Shown here piece after piece: positions 50,336-58,338 of a stretch of 63,542 nt of DNA. The notes below the pieces were generated by a model. It saw only the letters and a list, made by a program, of their open reading frames with translations. It ran no database searches and was not told where the DNA came from. The stretch spans positions 1 to 63,542 of the forward strand of contig NZ_SSXE01000072.1 in the NCBI RefSeq assembly GCF_021699195.1, written 5' to 3'. The DNA comes from Nonomuraea sp. MG754425 (GTDB lineage Bacteria > Actinomycetota > Actinomycetes > Streptosporangiales > Streptosporangiaceae). The first letter of the stretch is position 1. Each line of letters begins with the position of its first letter. Made by a program: the position numbers and the translations under genes.

Positions 50336-51284
50336 TCTCGTCCACGACGAGTTCGGTGACGTAACCGCCGGCGAGCGCCGCGTGCAGGGCGTCGATCTTG
50401 TGGTCACCCGACACCGCGCAGATCCGGTGCTTGACGTGCCGGAGCTGGTCGAGGTCGGGCCCACTCGTCCGCGCGTTGAACCGGATGCCGTCGTGCGATC
50501 CGTCCAGCCGGTAGAACGAGGTGGCGATGTCGCCCACGGCTCCGTCCTCGGCGAGGGAGGTGAAGTCGGCCTCGTCGAGGAAGTAGCCGCTCAGGTAGGG
50601 GCTGCTGGGCATGCCCTCGGTGACGGTGCCCAGGCTGAACAGCACCGCGTCGGCGCTCTGCTGCAACTCGACGATCCGGCGCACGCTGCGCTCGCGCAGC
50701 AGCAGCTCCTTGGTCTCCGGCGAGTCGAAGAACAGCGGCACGGGGAACTGCTGGACGTAGGCGCCGAACGCCGCCCCGAACGCGGTCAGCATCGCGCCCG
50801 AGTAGTGCACGCCCGTCGTGCGGGCGTTGCCGAGCCCGTTGAGCTGCACGATCTGGGAGTTCGCGGTCACCTTGGGGATCAGGCAGCGGCTGATCGCGTT
50901 GACCATCGTTCCCCACGACAGGCCGATGATCATGTCGGAGTCGAACACCGAGGTGAGCAGCCGGGCCGTGTACACGGCGCACCGTTCCAGCCGCTCCACC
51001 GTGGACGCCGTCGTGGGCACCGGCACCACGTGCGCCTGGACGCCGTACCGGCCGGCGAAGTCCGCCTCGCTGCGGGTGGACCGGGTCCGGGGCGGCATCA
51101 CGCGGATCTCGACCAGGCCCACCTCACGCGCGTAGGCGAGCAGCCGGGACACGGTCGAGCGTGACGCGCCGAGCTCCCGGGCGATCGTGTCCATCGTGAC
51201 GCCGTGCAGGTAGTACTTCCTCGCCGCCCACAGGGCGTCCTCCACCCTGTGGTCGACGGCCGGGCGCTCACCTTCGACGGACAT
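50301..51284 (-). CDS. SorC/DeoR-type sugar-binding transcriptional regulator
   Basis: Helix-turn-helix at residues ~20-65 (YYLHGVTMDTIARELGASRS) followed by the SorC sugar-phosphate-binding domain (~70-325: VGLSWGTMVNAISRCLIP, VQLNGLGNARTTGVHY, VLFSLGTVTEG, VCAVSGDHKI-type ending). Family members bind phosphorylated sugars or polyols. It converges on the MHS gene, whose operon it probably controls. Length 327 aa is typical. Confidence 0.9.
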   Translation of the reverse strand: MSVEGERPAVDHRVEDALWAARKYYLHGVTMDTIARELGASRSTVSRLLAYAREVGLVEIRVMPPRTRSTRSEADFAGRYGVQAHVVPVPTTASTVERLERCAVYTARLLTSVFDSDMIIGLSWGTMVNAISRCLIPKVTANSQIVQLNGLGNARTTGVHYSGAMLTAFGAAFGAYVQQFPVPLFFDSPETKELLLRERSVRRIVELQQSADAVLFSLGTVTEGMPSSPYLSGYFLDEADFTSLAEDGAVGDIATSFYRLDGSHDGIRFNARTSGPDLDQLRHVKHRICAVSGDHKIDALHAALAGGYVTELVVDEITAHVLLERYP

Positions 51285-51343
51285 AGGGAACTTCCTACAG
51301 CGGCGGACCGCCGATCAGCAAGCGTCGGCCCAGGTGAGAGCGG

Positions 51344-52132
51344 TCACCGGAGACTGCCGACGAGCTCCAGCAACGCCGCGTGGGTCTCGTCGTCGGACGC
51401 GACGACGAGCCCGCCGGAACCGGTGAGCGACGGACGGCCGTCGAGCCCGGTCACCACGCAGCCGGCGGCCCGGCACACCGCGATCCCGGCGGCGAAGTGC
51501 ACGTTGTCGTGCATCCGGCCGTCGGTGACGTACGCGGCCCGCCGGCCGGCCGCGACCCACGCCACCGCCAGCGTGGTGGACAGCACCCGCGGGCGGAACC
51601 GCGCACCGAACCCCGGGTCGGCCAGCAGCGCGGCGGCACGGAAACCGGGCGCGTTCGGGAACGGCGGGTCCAGGTTGACCTCCACCAGGTTCGAGTCCGG
51701 CGACGGCCGCAGCGGCTCGTCCACGCCGTCGCGGCGCAGGCACGCCCGGACGCCGTCGGTCCAGAACACCTCACCGGCGAACGGGTCGGCCGCAGCCGCC
51801 GCCGTGACGTCCCGGCCCGCGCGCAGGGCGACGTTCACCGAGACCAGCGGGCTGCGCACGGCGTAGTTCAGCGTGCCGCACAGGGGATCGACCAGCCACA
51901 TGCGCTCCGCCCCGGACGGCCCCGAGCGCCCGCCCTCCTCGCCGGTCACCGCGTCATCGGGCCGGGCGGCGCGGATCACGTCGGTGACGGCCCGCTCCGC
52001 CGCCACGTCGGCCGCCGTGGCGAAGTCGCCCCCGCCCTTCTCCAGGCGTTCCCCCGGCCCGCCGAACATGTCACGCACGACGGCACCCCCGGCGAGCGCC
52101 GCCGCCCTGGCCAACTCGACATCCGTCATCAT
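51344..52132 (-). CDS. Inositol monophosphatase-like protein with altered metal site
   Basis: 262 aa of the IMPase fold. GEEGG (Glu65/Glu66) is the first metal-ligand motif and is intact. The second, normally D-P-L-D-G-T, reads D-P-L-C-G-T (Asp82, Cys85). The third, normally W-D-x-A-x-G, reads H-D-N-V-H-F-A-A-G. Both changes affect residues that bind Mg2+ in the classic enzyme. This version may act on another substrate or be catalytically reduced. ATG at 52132 is used; a GTG-free frame extends to 52162. It lies 60 bases upstream of the SorC gene start, same strand, perhaps one operon. Confidence 0.82.
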   Translation of the reverse strand: MMTDVELARAAALAGGAVVRDMFGGPGERLEKGGGDFATAADVAAERAVTDVIRAARPDDAVTGEEGGRSGPSGAERMWLVDPLCGTLNYAVRSPLVSVNVALRAGRDVTAAAAADPFAGEVFWTDGVRACLRRDGVDEPLRPSPDSNLVEVNLDPPFPNAPGFRAAALLADPGFGARFRPRVLSTTLAVAWVAAGRRAAYVTDGRMHDNVHFAAGIAVCRAAGCVVTGLDGRPSLTGSGGLVVASDDETHAALLELVGSLR

Positions 52133-52173
52133 CACGAACCGCAGCATAGATCGCCCCGGCACCCCGGCCAGAC

Positions 52174-52377
52174 TTAGCCCTGGGCCGCCCGGAAAGTCGG
52201 GTTTCGGCGCGGGTGCCAGAAGCGGCCGTCGAGCAGCAGGCCCCGGACCCGGGTGGTGATGAGCCGGTGGGCCGTGATCAGCAAGGCCCGTTCGGACCCG
52301 TGGGCCTCGGCGGACAGCTCCTGCACCAGGGGGTGTCGCCAGTCGAGGATCGGCGTGGCCGCCGTACTTCCCGTCAT
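52174..52377 (-). pseudogene. Short fragment, possibly of a transglutaminase-like protein
   Basis: A 67-codon frame reading ILDWRHPLVQELSAEAHG and ALLITAHRLITTRVR, which resembles the N-terminal part of transglutaminase-like proteins, and then stops. The catalytic Cys/His region is absent. Its ATG overlaps the stop of the TetR remnant. Assignment is tentative. Confidence 0.45.
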
Positions 52378-52694
52378 GTCAGTTCGCGGGTGGCGGTGGT
52401 GATGAGGGTGTCGACGCCGTTGAGGATCAGTTCGAGGCCGAAGCCGAAGTCGCCGTCGTAGGGGAGTGGGACGGAGGCGAACATCTCGGCCGCGTCGGGG
52501 AAGCGGCCGGGGTCCACGAGCCGGGCCAGGGTGCGGCCGTGGTCGCGTTCGCTCCGGGCCTGGTCGAGGCCGCCGCCCTGGCGGCCCTGCGCGAGCTGCT
52601 GCTCCTGTGCGCTGGCGGTGCGGACGTAGCCGCCGATCAGGTTCACCACGCCGAGTTCGGCCGGCCCCGCTGGGAGCCGGCGGGCAGCCGCCAC
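52374..52694 (-). pseudogene. TetR-family regulator remnant lacking the DNA-binding domain
   Basis: The C-terminal ligand-binding half of a TetR_C-type protein (RFPDAAEMFASVPLPYDGD then GFGLELILNGVDTLITTA). The sequence 52695-52830, where the N-terminal helix-turn-helix should be coded, has no such motif in any minus frame. It is divergent from the F420 oxidoreductase gene, which keeps an operator-like palindrome in its promoter. Confidence 0.7.
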
Positions 52695-52832
52695 AACCGC
52701 CTCAACGGCGCGGACACCTTTCCCTCCGGACCCTCCGGCCCCACGCTTCGCACGCCTGCGACACTACCGGGCCCGCCTGCCCGCCGCCCTCTCGCGCGGG
52801 GCCGCCCCACCATGCTCGACCAGCACTATCTT

Positions 52833-52860
52833 TTGACTAGCGGGCTATGAAAAACATAGT
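52833..52860 (+). promoter_or_regulatory. Promoter with operator palindrome for the F420 oxidoreductase
   Basis: TTGACT (52833-52838) and CATAGT (52855-52860) form a -35/-10 pair 16 bases apart. The inverted repeat CTATG-AAAAA-CATAG (52845-52859) covers the space, flanked by ACTAG and TAGT. This is typical of a repressor site over a promoter; the start codon is 12 bases after the -10. Confidence 0.6.
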
Positions 52861-52872
52861 AGTGTCGCCATC

Positions 52873-53790
52873 ATGGAACTCGGTATCGCACTGCCCACCT
52901 CCGGGCCGCTGGCCGGCCCCGCCAACATCACCCGCGTCGCGCGCGAGGCGGAACGGCTCGGGTACGACTCGGTGTGGACCTACGAACGGCTGCTCCGTCC
53001 CACCGCACCCATACCCATGGGCGGCGGCGACCCACAGCGGGTGCCCGAGGTCTACCGGCTGGTCTACGAGCCGCTGGAGACGCTGAGCTACGTGGCCGCC
53101 GTCACCGAGCGGATCAAGCTCGGCACCAGCATCGTCGACGCCCTGCTGCACCCGGCGGCCGTGCTGGCCAAGCGGTTCGCCACCCTCGACCAGCTCAGCG
53201 GCGGCCGGGCCGTGGCCGGGCTCGGCCAGGGGTGGATGCCGCAGGAGTTCGCCGCGACCGGCGTGCCGATGAGCCGGATCGGACGCGGCATGGACGAGGT
53301 CGTCGCCGCCATGCGGGCCTGCTGGGGGCCGGACCCCGTCTCGTACGAGGGCGAGTTCACCACCATCGCCGAGTCGGAGATCAACCCCAAACCGGCGCAG
53401 GCGCGATTGCCGATCCTGCTCGGCGCGATGACGCCGGCCGGCGTCCGGCGGGCCGCCCGCATCGCCGACGGCCTCAACCCCGTGGCGCTCTCCCGCGACG
53501 CGCTGCTCGACCTGGTCAAGAGCTACCGGTCGGCCGTCGAGGACCTCGGCCGCGACCCCGCCTCGGTGACCGTGGTCGCCAGGGCCAACGAGTCGCCCAC
53601 CACCGAGCCGCTGGGCGGCGATCGCCCGTTCCTGGGCGGCTCCCCGAGCCAGATCGCCAGCGACCTGGCGGGGCTGGAGGGCACCGGCGTCGATCACGTC
53701 CTGTTCACCACCACGAACGCCGAACCCGACCGCACGGTGGACGAGACGCTCGCCCTCTACGCCGAACTCATCGACCTGGCCCGCCGCTAG
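52873..53790 (+). CDS. LLM-class F420-dependent oxidoreductase
   Basis: Luciferase-like (alpha/beta)8 flavin/F420 enzyme, 305 aa. MELGIALPTSGPLAGPANIT is the start of the TIGR03619-type group; ERIKLGTSIVDALLHPAAVL, GQGWMPQEFAATG and LPILLGAMTPAGVRRA are family stretches with F420-contact residues. Reduces or oxidises an unknown small molecule with F420H2. Convergent with the HxlR gene (9 bases between stops). Expression is probably controlled at the palindrome just upstream. Confidence 0.93.
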   Translation: MELGIALPTSGPLAGPANITRVAREAERLGYDSVWTYERLLRPTAPIPMGGGDPQRVPEVYRLVYEPLETLSYVAAVTERIKLGTSIVDALLHPAAVLAKRFATLDQLSGGRAVAGLGQGWMPQEFAATGVPMSRIGRGMDEVVAAMRACWGPDPVSYEGEFTTIAESEINPKPAQARLPILLGAMTPAGVRRAARIADGLNPVALSRDALLDLVKSYRSAVEDLGRDPASVTVVARANESPTTEPLGGDRPFLGGSPSQIASDLAGLEGTGVDHVLFTTTNAEPDRTVDETLALYAELIDLARR

Positions 53791-53799
53791 AGGCCGGGC

Positions 53800-54171
53800 T
53801 CAGGAACGGCAGAGCTCGCCGACGTTGTTGCGCTCGGCCCAGGAGCGCAACTCCTCGAACGCCCGGCGCAGATCCTCGCCGACCGGGGTGAGCCGGTAGC
53901 GGACCGCGCCGCCCGGCCCCTCGGCGAGCTGCCGCTCCACGAGCTGGGCCGCCATCAGCTCGCGCAGGCGGTCGGCGAGGATGGCGTCGGTGATGCCGGA
54001 GACCATCCTGGCCAGCTCGCCGAACCGGGCCGGCCGCTCCATCAGGGCGACGAGCACCATGCCGTTCCAGCGCTTGCCGAGCACCTTGAACACGTCCACG
54101 AACTCCACGCCGCACGAGAGGCCGGGCGGGCCGTCGTCGGCGGGGGAGTGCTCCGGGACGTGTTCGGCCAT
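53800..54171 (-). CDS. HxlR-family transcriptional regulator
   Basis: 123 aa with the HxlR winged helix: VFKVLGKRWNGMVLVALMER, RFGELARMVSGITDAILADR and YRLTPVGEDLRRAFEELRSW. Family members sense thiol/electrophile stress or flavin intermediates; a single Cys (in SCGVEFVD) is in the usual N-terminal position for redox sensing. It is convergent with the LLM oxidoreductase and may regulate it. Confidence 0.93.
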   Translation of the reverse strand: MAEHVPEHSPADDGPPGLSCGVEFVDVFKVLGKRWNGMVLVALMERPARFGELARMVSGITDAILADRLRELMAAQLVERQLAEGPGGAVRYRLTPVGEDLRRAFEELRSWAERNNVGELCRS

Positions 54172-54472
54172 GGTGACCAGCCTACCTCCGGCCGCACCGG
54201 CGGCCTGCGGCCCTTCAGGTCAGGACCCGCCGGGCTCGTGCGCCAGGAAGAACGCCTGCGGGGCCGCTCGCTCTCGTCCGGCTCCCGCCCCGGAGCTCGA
54301 CGCTTCGGTGCGCAGGCCATCCGGTCCCCGCCCGGGCGGGCCGGGTCGTGCGGGTTTCCTGGGGCGAGGGAACCAGGTGAAAGATCCTGCAAAGAAGCGA
54401 TATAGCAGGCAGATGGTGGTGACGCTTCGCCGGTAGCGTGAGGAATCTGGTGAATTCGGGTGGGATGGTGCC
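54172..54472. other. Intergenic between HxlR and SpoIIE-type phosphatase genes
   Basis: About 300 bases with no supported gene. It carries the promoters of both divergent genes; I see no clear consensus elements. A run near 54385-54420 is slightly AT-richer (GCGATATAGC). Confidence 0.5.
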
Positions 54473-56074
54473 ATGGTCCGGACGGTGTGGGAGGACGCGC
54501 CGTACCCCATGCTGGAGGTCAGCACCGCGGGAGTCGTCGAGCAGGCGAACAAGGCGGCCCGCGCGCTGCTCGCCGTGCCGCCGGCCCGTCCCGTCGTCGG
54601 CGAGCGGCTGGAAAGGACCGCCCCGCAGTGGCTCTCGCAGGCGCACCACCTGCTCTCCTCCGGGCACGGAGCCGGCGGCGCCGGCCCCGGACGGGAGGCG
54701 CCGTACGGCCGGATCGGCGAGCGCGTCTACCAGGCGCACGCCGTGTGCGCCGCCGGCGACCGGGCCGTCTGGTGGCTCGTCGACGTCACCGCGCAACAGC
54801 GCGCACTGCGGTCACTGCGGGACTGGGCCGGGTTCATCACCGAGGCCGGCAACGAGTTGCTGCCGTCGCTGAACCTCGACCGCTGCCTGGAGACGACCGC
54901 CTGCCTGGCCGCCCGCCGCCTGGCCGACGTCGCGCTGGTCGTCCTGCCGCTGTCCGGTCGCAGGTACGCGATCGCCCGCTGCGGCCCACGCGGCGAGCCG
55001 GTCAGGGAGGACCTGGACATCGACCCGCGCACACTCCCCGGCCTCGCCGAGGCGCTGCAGGGCTTCCCGCCGGTGCCCACGCGCTGGACCGCGCCCGCGG
55101 ACGTCCCCGGCTGGGTGCTGCGCGACGGGTCCGGGGCGGCGGGGTCGGTGGCGGTGACCGCGCTGCCCGGCCACGGGCTGCCCGCGGGCGCGCTGGTGCT
55201 GGTGCGCGGCACGCGGGCCGGCTTCTCGGAGCACGAGGGGCTGTTCGTACGGCTGTTCGCCATGTGGGCCGGCTCCGCCATCTCGGTCGCCCGCCTGTAC
55301 GCCGAGCAGGCCGTCGTCTCCGAGACCCTGCTGGCCGAGCTGCTGCCGCCGCCCACGCCGGACCTGGAAGGCGTGGAGCTGGCGGCGCTCTACCGGCCCG
55401 CGGGCCAGGAGGAGCGGGTCGGCGGCGACTTCTACGACGTGTACCCCGCCGCCGGCACCGGCGGCGAGTCGCTGGTGGTGCTCGGGGACGTGGCGGGCAA
55501 AGGACTGGAGGCCGCCGTGCTCACCGGCCGCATCCGCAACACGCTGCGGGCCCTGCTGCCGCTGGCCGACGACCACCAGCGGGTGCTGGAGCTGCTGAAC
55601 GGGGTGCTGGTCGCCGACGGCGATCCGTCCCGTTACGTCACGCTCGTACTGGCCTCGTTCGAGCACCGCGGCTCGCGGGTGGCGTTGCGGCTGACCAGCG
55701 CCGGGCACCCCGCGCCGCTGATCCTGCGCAACGACGGCCGCGTCGAGACGGTCCCGGCCGTCGGCACGCTGATCGGCGTGCTGGAGGACGTCACCAGCGT
55801 CACCGACTCGGTGGTGCTGGAACCCGGCGAGACCTGCCTGCTCTACAGCGACGGCATCATCGAGGCCAGGGGCGGCCCGCTCGGCTCGGAGTTCCTCGGC
55901 GAGGAGCGGCTGGGCGAGCACCTGCGGCAGTGCGCCGGCATGCCGCCGGAGGCGCTGGCGGAGCGGGTGCAGATGCTGGCCTCCCAATGGGCCGGCGAGC
56001 GCGAGCACGACGACATGGCGGTCGTCGCCATCTCGGCCCCGCGCGCGGCGCGGAAGGACACCCGTGACGAGTGA
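54473..56074 (+). CDS. PAS-GAF-SpoIIE serine phosphatase (PP2C, Rsb type)
   Basis: 533 aa. A PAS-like segment (residues ~1-110, WEDAPYPMLEVSTAGVVEQA), a GAF-like region (~120-290) and a SpoIIE/PPM phosphatase domain (~310-525) with GGDFYDVYPAA, LGDVAGKGLEAAVLTGRI, TSAGHPAPLIL, LLYSDGIIEARGG and EREHDDMAVVAI, which hold the metal-binding Asp residues. These phosphatases (RsbP/RsbU-like) dephosphorylate an anti-anti-sigma protein and thereby switch on a sigma factor. No STAS or anti-sigma gene is adjacent. Its last 11 bases overlap the gene for a B12-binding protein, so the two are translated together. Confidence 0.92.
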   Translation: MVRTVWEDAPYPMLEVSTAGVVEQANKAARALLAVPPARPVVGERLERTAPQWLSQAHHLLSSGHGAGGAGPGREAPYGRIGERVYQAHAVCAAGDRAVWWLVDVTAQQRALRSLRDWAGFITEAGNELLPSLNLDRCLETTACLAARRLADVALVVLPLSGRRYAIARCGPRGEPVREDLDIDPRTLPGLAEALQGFPPVPTRWTAPADVPGWVLRDGSGAAGSVAVTALPGHGLPAGALVLVRGTRAGFSEHEGLFVRLFAMWAGSAISVARLYAEQAVVSETLLAELLPPPTPDLEGVELAALYRPAGQEERVGGDFYDVYPAAGTGGESLVVLGDVAGKGLEAAVLTGRIRNTLRALLPLADDHQRVLELLNGVLVADGDPSRYVTLVLASFEHRGSRVALRLTSAGHPAPLILRNDGRVETVPAVGTLIGVLEDVTSVTDSVVLEPGETCLLYSDGIIEARGGPLGSEFLGEERLGEHLRQCAGMPPEALAERVQMLASQWAGEREHDDMAVVAISAPRAARKDTRDE

Positions 56075-57107
56075 CGTCGAGGAGCGCGCGCAGGCGCTGT
56101 GGGCGGCGGCGACGGCCGGTGACGAGCACGCGGCCACCGACGTGGCGATGGCCGCGCTCGACGCCGGGATCCCCATGGAGACCCTGCTGCTGGACATCGT
56201 CGCCGACGTGCAGTCGCGCATCGGCCGCGACTGGGCGGCCAACCGCATCACGGTCGCCCAGGAGCACACCGCGACGGCGGTCAACGAGCGGGTGCTCGAC
56301 GCCCTCGCCGACCGCTGCGGCGAACGGGCCGACTCGCAGCCGGCCCCTGGACGGATCCTGGTGGCGTGCATCGACGGCGAGTGGCACGCCTTCCCGGCCC
56401 GGCTGCTGGCCGAGGTGCTGCGGGGACGCGGCTGGCACGTGGACTACCTGGGCGGCCAGGTCCCCACGCCGCACTTGGTCGCCCAGCTCCACCTGACGAA
56501 CCCGGACGTCGTCGCGCTGTCCGGCTCGCTCGCGGTCCGGCTGCCGGCCGCGCACGGGGCGATCACCGCCTGCCAGGCCGCGGGCATGCCGGTCGTGGCC
56601 GGCGGTCCCGCCTTCGGCGCGGACGGCCGCTACGCCCGTCTGCTCGGGGCCGACGCCTGGGCCCCGGACGCACGCGCCGCCGCCGACCTCCTGGCCACGG
56701 GACCACCGCCGCGCCGGCCCGCGCCCGGCCGCCGTAGCCCCGACGACCCGCGGCACCTGGCCGACCCGGAGTACGCCGAACTCACCCGGTCCGCCCCGGA
56801 CGTGGTCCGGGACGTCGTGGAGGAACTGGCCAGGAGCGTCCCCGACGTGCCCGCCGCCACGGAGCAGCAGCTCGGACGGACCGCGGAGCACGTCGCCCAC
56901 CTCGTCGACTACCTGCGGGCCGCCCTGTACGTGGACGATCCCGAACTCTTCTCCTCCTATGTGAGCTGGATGAGCAGGGTGCTGACGGCGCGCGGCGTCC
57001 CCGCGGAACTGCTGACCTCGGCCCTGTCGGCGCTGTCCGACCGCCTCACCGCCCTGCCCCGCGCCCGCTCCACCCTGGCCACCGCCCGCGCCGCCCTCCG
57101 CCACTGA
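56064..57107 (+). CDS. Cobalamin-binding protein with CarH-type light-sensor motifs
   Basis: 347 aa. Residues ~1-90 form the helical cap of B12-binding regulators and hold W57-x9-E67-H68 (Trp57 in GRDWAANR, Glu-His in AQEHTATA). The B12 Rossmann part (~95-215) has E106-W-H108, matching the E-x-H lower-ligand motif; the following G is replaced by P111, and SGSLAVRLPA and VVAGGPAFG follow. W-x9-EH with E-x-H defines CarH/LitR photoreceptors, which here would lack the MerR DNA-binding domain. The C-terminus (~225-345) is a helical domain (YLRAALYVDDPELFSSYVSW). The start overlaps the phosphatase gene. Light sensing is inference; cobalamin sensing alone is possible. Confidence 0.85.
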   Translation: MTSDVEERAQALWAAATAGDEHAATDVAMAALDAGIPMETLLLDIVADVQSRIGRDWAANRITVAQEHTATAVNERVLDALADRCGERADSQPAPGRILVACIDGEWHAFPARLLAEVLRGRGWHVDYLGGQVPTPHLVAQLHLTNPDVVALSGSLAVRLPAAHGAITACQAAGMPVVAGGPAFGADGRYARLLGADAWAPDARAAADLLATGPPPRRPAPGRRSPDDPRHLADPEYAELTRSAPDVVRDVVEELARSVPDVPAATEQQLGRTAEHVAHLVDYLRAALYVDDPELFSSYVSWMSRVLTARGVPAELLTSALSALSDRLTALPRARSTLATARAALRH

Positions 57108-57248
57108 CCCCCGAGCAAGACGCCTATCCAGTACGAGGGCCGCGCAGCCCTCCCGATCGACCTCGATCCGCAGCCTCCACGAGACCGTGTGATGTGTACC
57201 AGGTCGGCATGCCTACGCAACCGACGGTTGCTGATCGTTGGTGCGTGT

Positions 57249-57704
57249 CTATCGGGGGGCGAGTTCGGGCCAGCCGTGCAGACCGAGGCCCACGCCGTCG
57301 AGATGGAGACTGACCCCCGCGGCCGTGTACGGGACGGTGTTGTCCGGTAGCCGCTCGGCCGGGACCCAGCGCAGCTCGGCGCACTTGGCCGGCTCGGCGT
57401 TGACCACCTCGCCCTTCCACGAGCCGGTGGCGAAGAACACGCCCATGCGCGGCTTGCCCTCCGGCGACAGGTGGTGGACCACGGTGGCGGGCCGCAGGAA
57501 GGCCGGGTCCAGGCGGACGCCGACCTCCTCCCTGGCCTCGCGGATCGCGCAGTCCACCACCGTCTCGCCCTCTTCGAGGTGACCGGAGGGCAGGCAGTAC
57601 CAGCCGTCTCTGTATCCGGTGCCGTCTCTCAGGCACAGCAGGATGTCGCTGCCGCGCTCGAGGATCACGTGGACGTCGACGACCACCCGGTACCGCTGCG
57701 TCAT
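57249..57704 (-). CDS. NUDIX hydrolase
   Basis: 151 aa. The Nudix box matches the consensus exactly: G-x5-E-x7-R-E-A-R-E-E-V-G-V, in the stretch after LPSGHLEEGETVV. It hydrolyses a nucleoside diphosphate linked to X, possibly an oxidised or modified NTP. It begins only 20 bases after the stop of the kinase-like gene on the same strand, so it may be the last member of the glycosylase/radical SAM operon. Confidence 0.92.
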   Translation of the reverse strand: MTQRYRVVVDVHVILERGSDILLCLRDGTGYRDGWYCLPSGHLEEGETVVDCAIREAREEVGVRLDPAFLRPATVVHHLSPEGKPRMGVFFATGSWKGEVVNAEPAKCAELRWVPAERLPDNTVPYTAAGVSLHLDGVGLGLHGWPELAPR

Positions 57705-57723
57705 GGCCGATCACCTCTGTGAG

Positions 57724-58338
57724 CTACTCCGCTTGGTTGCGTGACAGTAGCGCACTGGCGTGGCGGGTGATGGCGTGGACGGCGGCTTGCGGTGAAAACT
57801 CCCCGGTGTCCAATCTGAACGTCGGGAAGCCGTCCTCGATGAGGAGGTCGGCGAGCTCGTCATACAGGCGGACCTCGGGGCCGCTGGAGCCGTCGTGCTC
57901 GAACCGGGAGTGCGCGCCGCGCTCTCGCAGCCTGGCGTCGAGCAGGTCCGGCGCGGCGGTGAGGATCAACGCCAGGTCCGGACGCCGGGCGGGCGCGTTG
58001 AGGCGACGGACGTACTCCAGCGGCACTTCGTCGAGCACCTGCAGGACGTAGGAGGACGGCACGTACCGGTCGCACAGCACGAGCTCGCCACGGGCCAGCG
58101 CCGGCTGGATCTCCGTCGCCAGGTGATGGAACCGGTCGGCGGCGACCAGGCACGCTAGCGACAGCCCGTGGAAGTCGACAGTGCGCTCGCGGGCGGCGCG
58201 GCCGAGCAGCCCGGCCGACGGCTCTCGGGTCAGGTGGACGGTGTGGCCGATCTCTTCCAACGCGGCGCCGAGGAGCGGCAGGAGGGTCGACTTGCCGGCG
58301 CCGCCTGGCCCATCGACGGTGATGAACAGGCCGGGCAT
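57724..58338 (-). CDS. Thymidylate kinase-like NMP kinase
   Basis: 204 aa with the dTMP kinase plan: P-loop GPGGAGKST (residues 10-18), HLTREPSAGLLGR (the thymidine-binding REP motif), LCDRYVPSSYVLQ (DRY motif) and a LID-type arginine region DARLRERGAHSRF. The REPGGT loop of housekeeping enzymes reads REPSAG here. A dedicated copy in an operon suggests a modified or salvage nucleotide as substrate. Start ATG overlaps the radical SAM stop (ATGA). Confidence 0.88.
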   Translation of the reverse strand: MPGLFITVDGPGGAGKSTLLPLLGAALEEIGHTVHLTREPSAGLLGRAARERTVDFHGLSLACLVAADRFHHLATEIQPALARGELVLCDRYVPSSYVLQVLDEVPLEYVRRLNAPARRPDLALILTAAPDLLDARLRERGAHSRFEHDGSSGPEVRLYDELADLLIEDGFPTFRLDTGEFSPQAAVHAITRHASALLSRNQAE

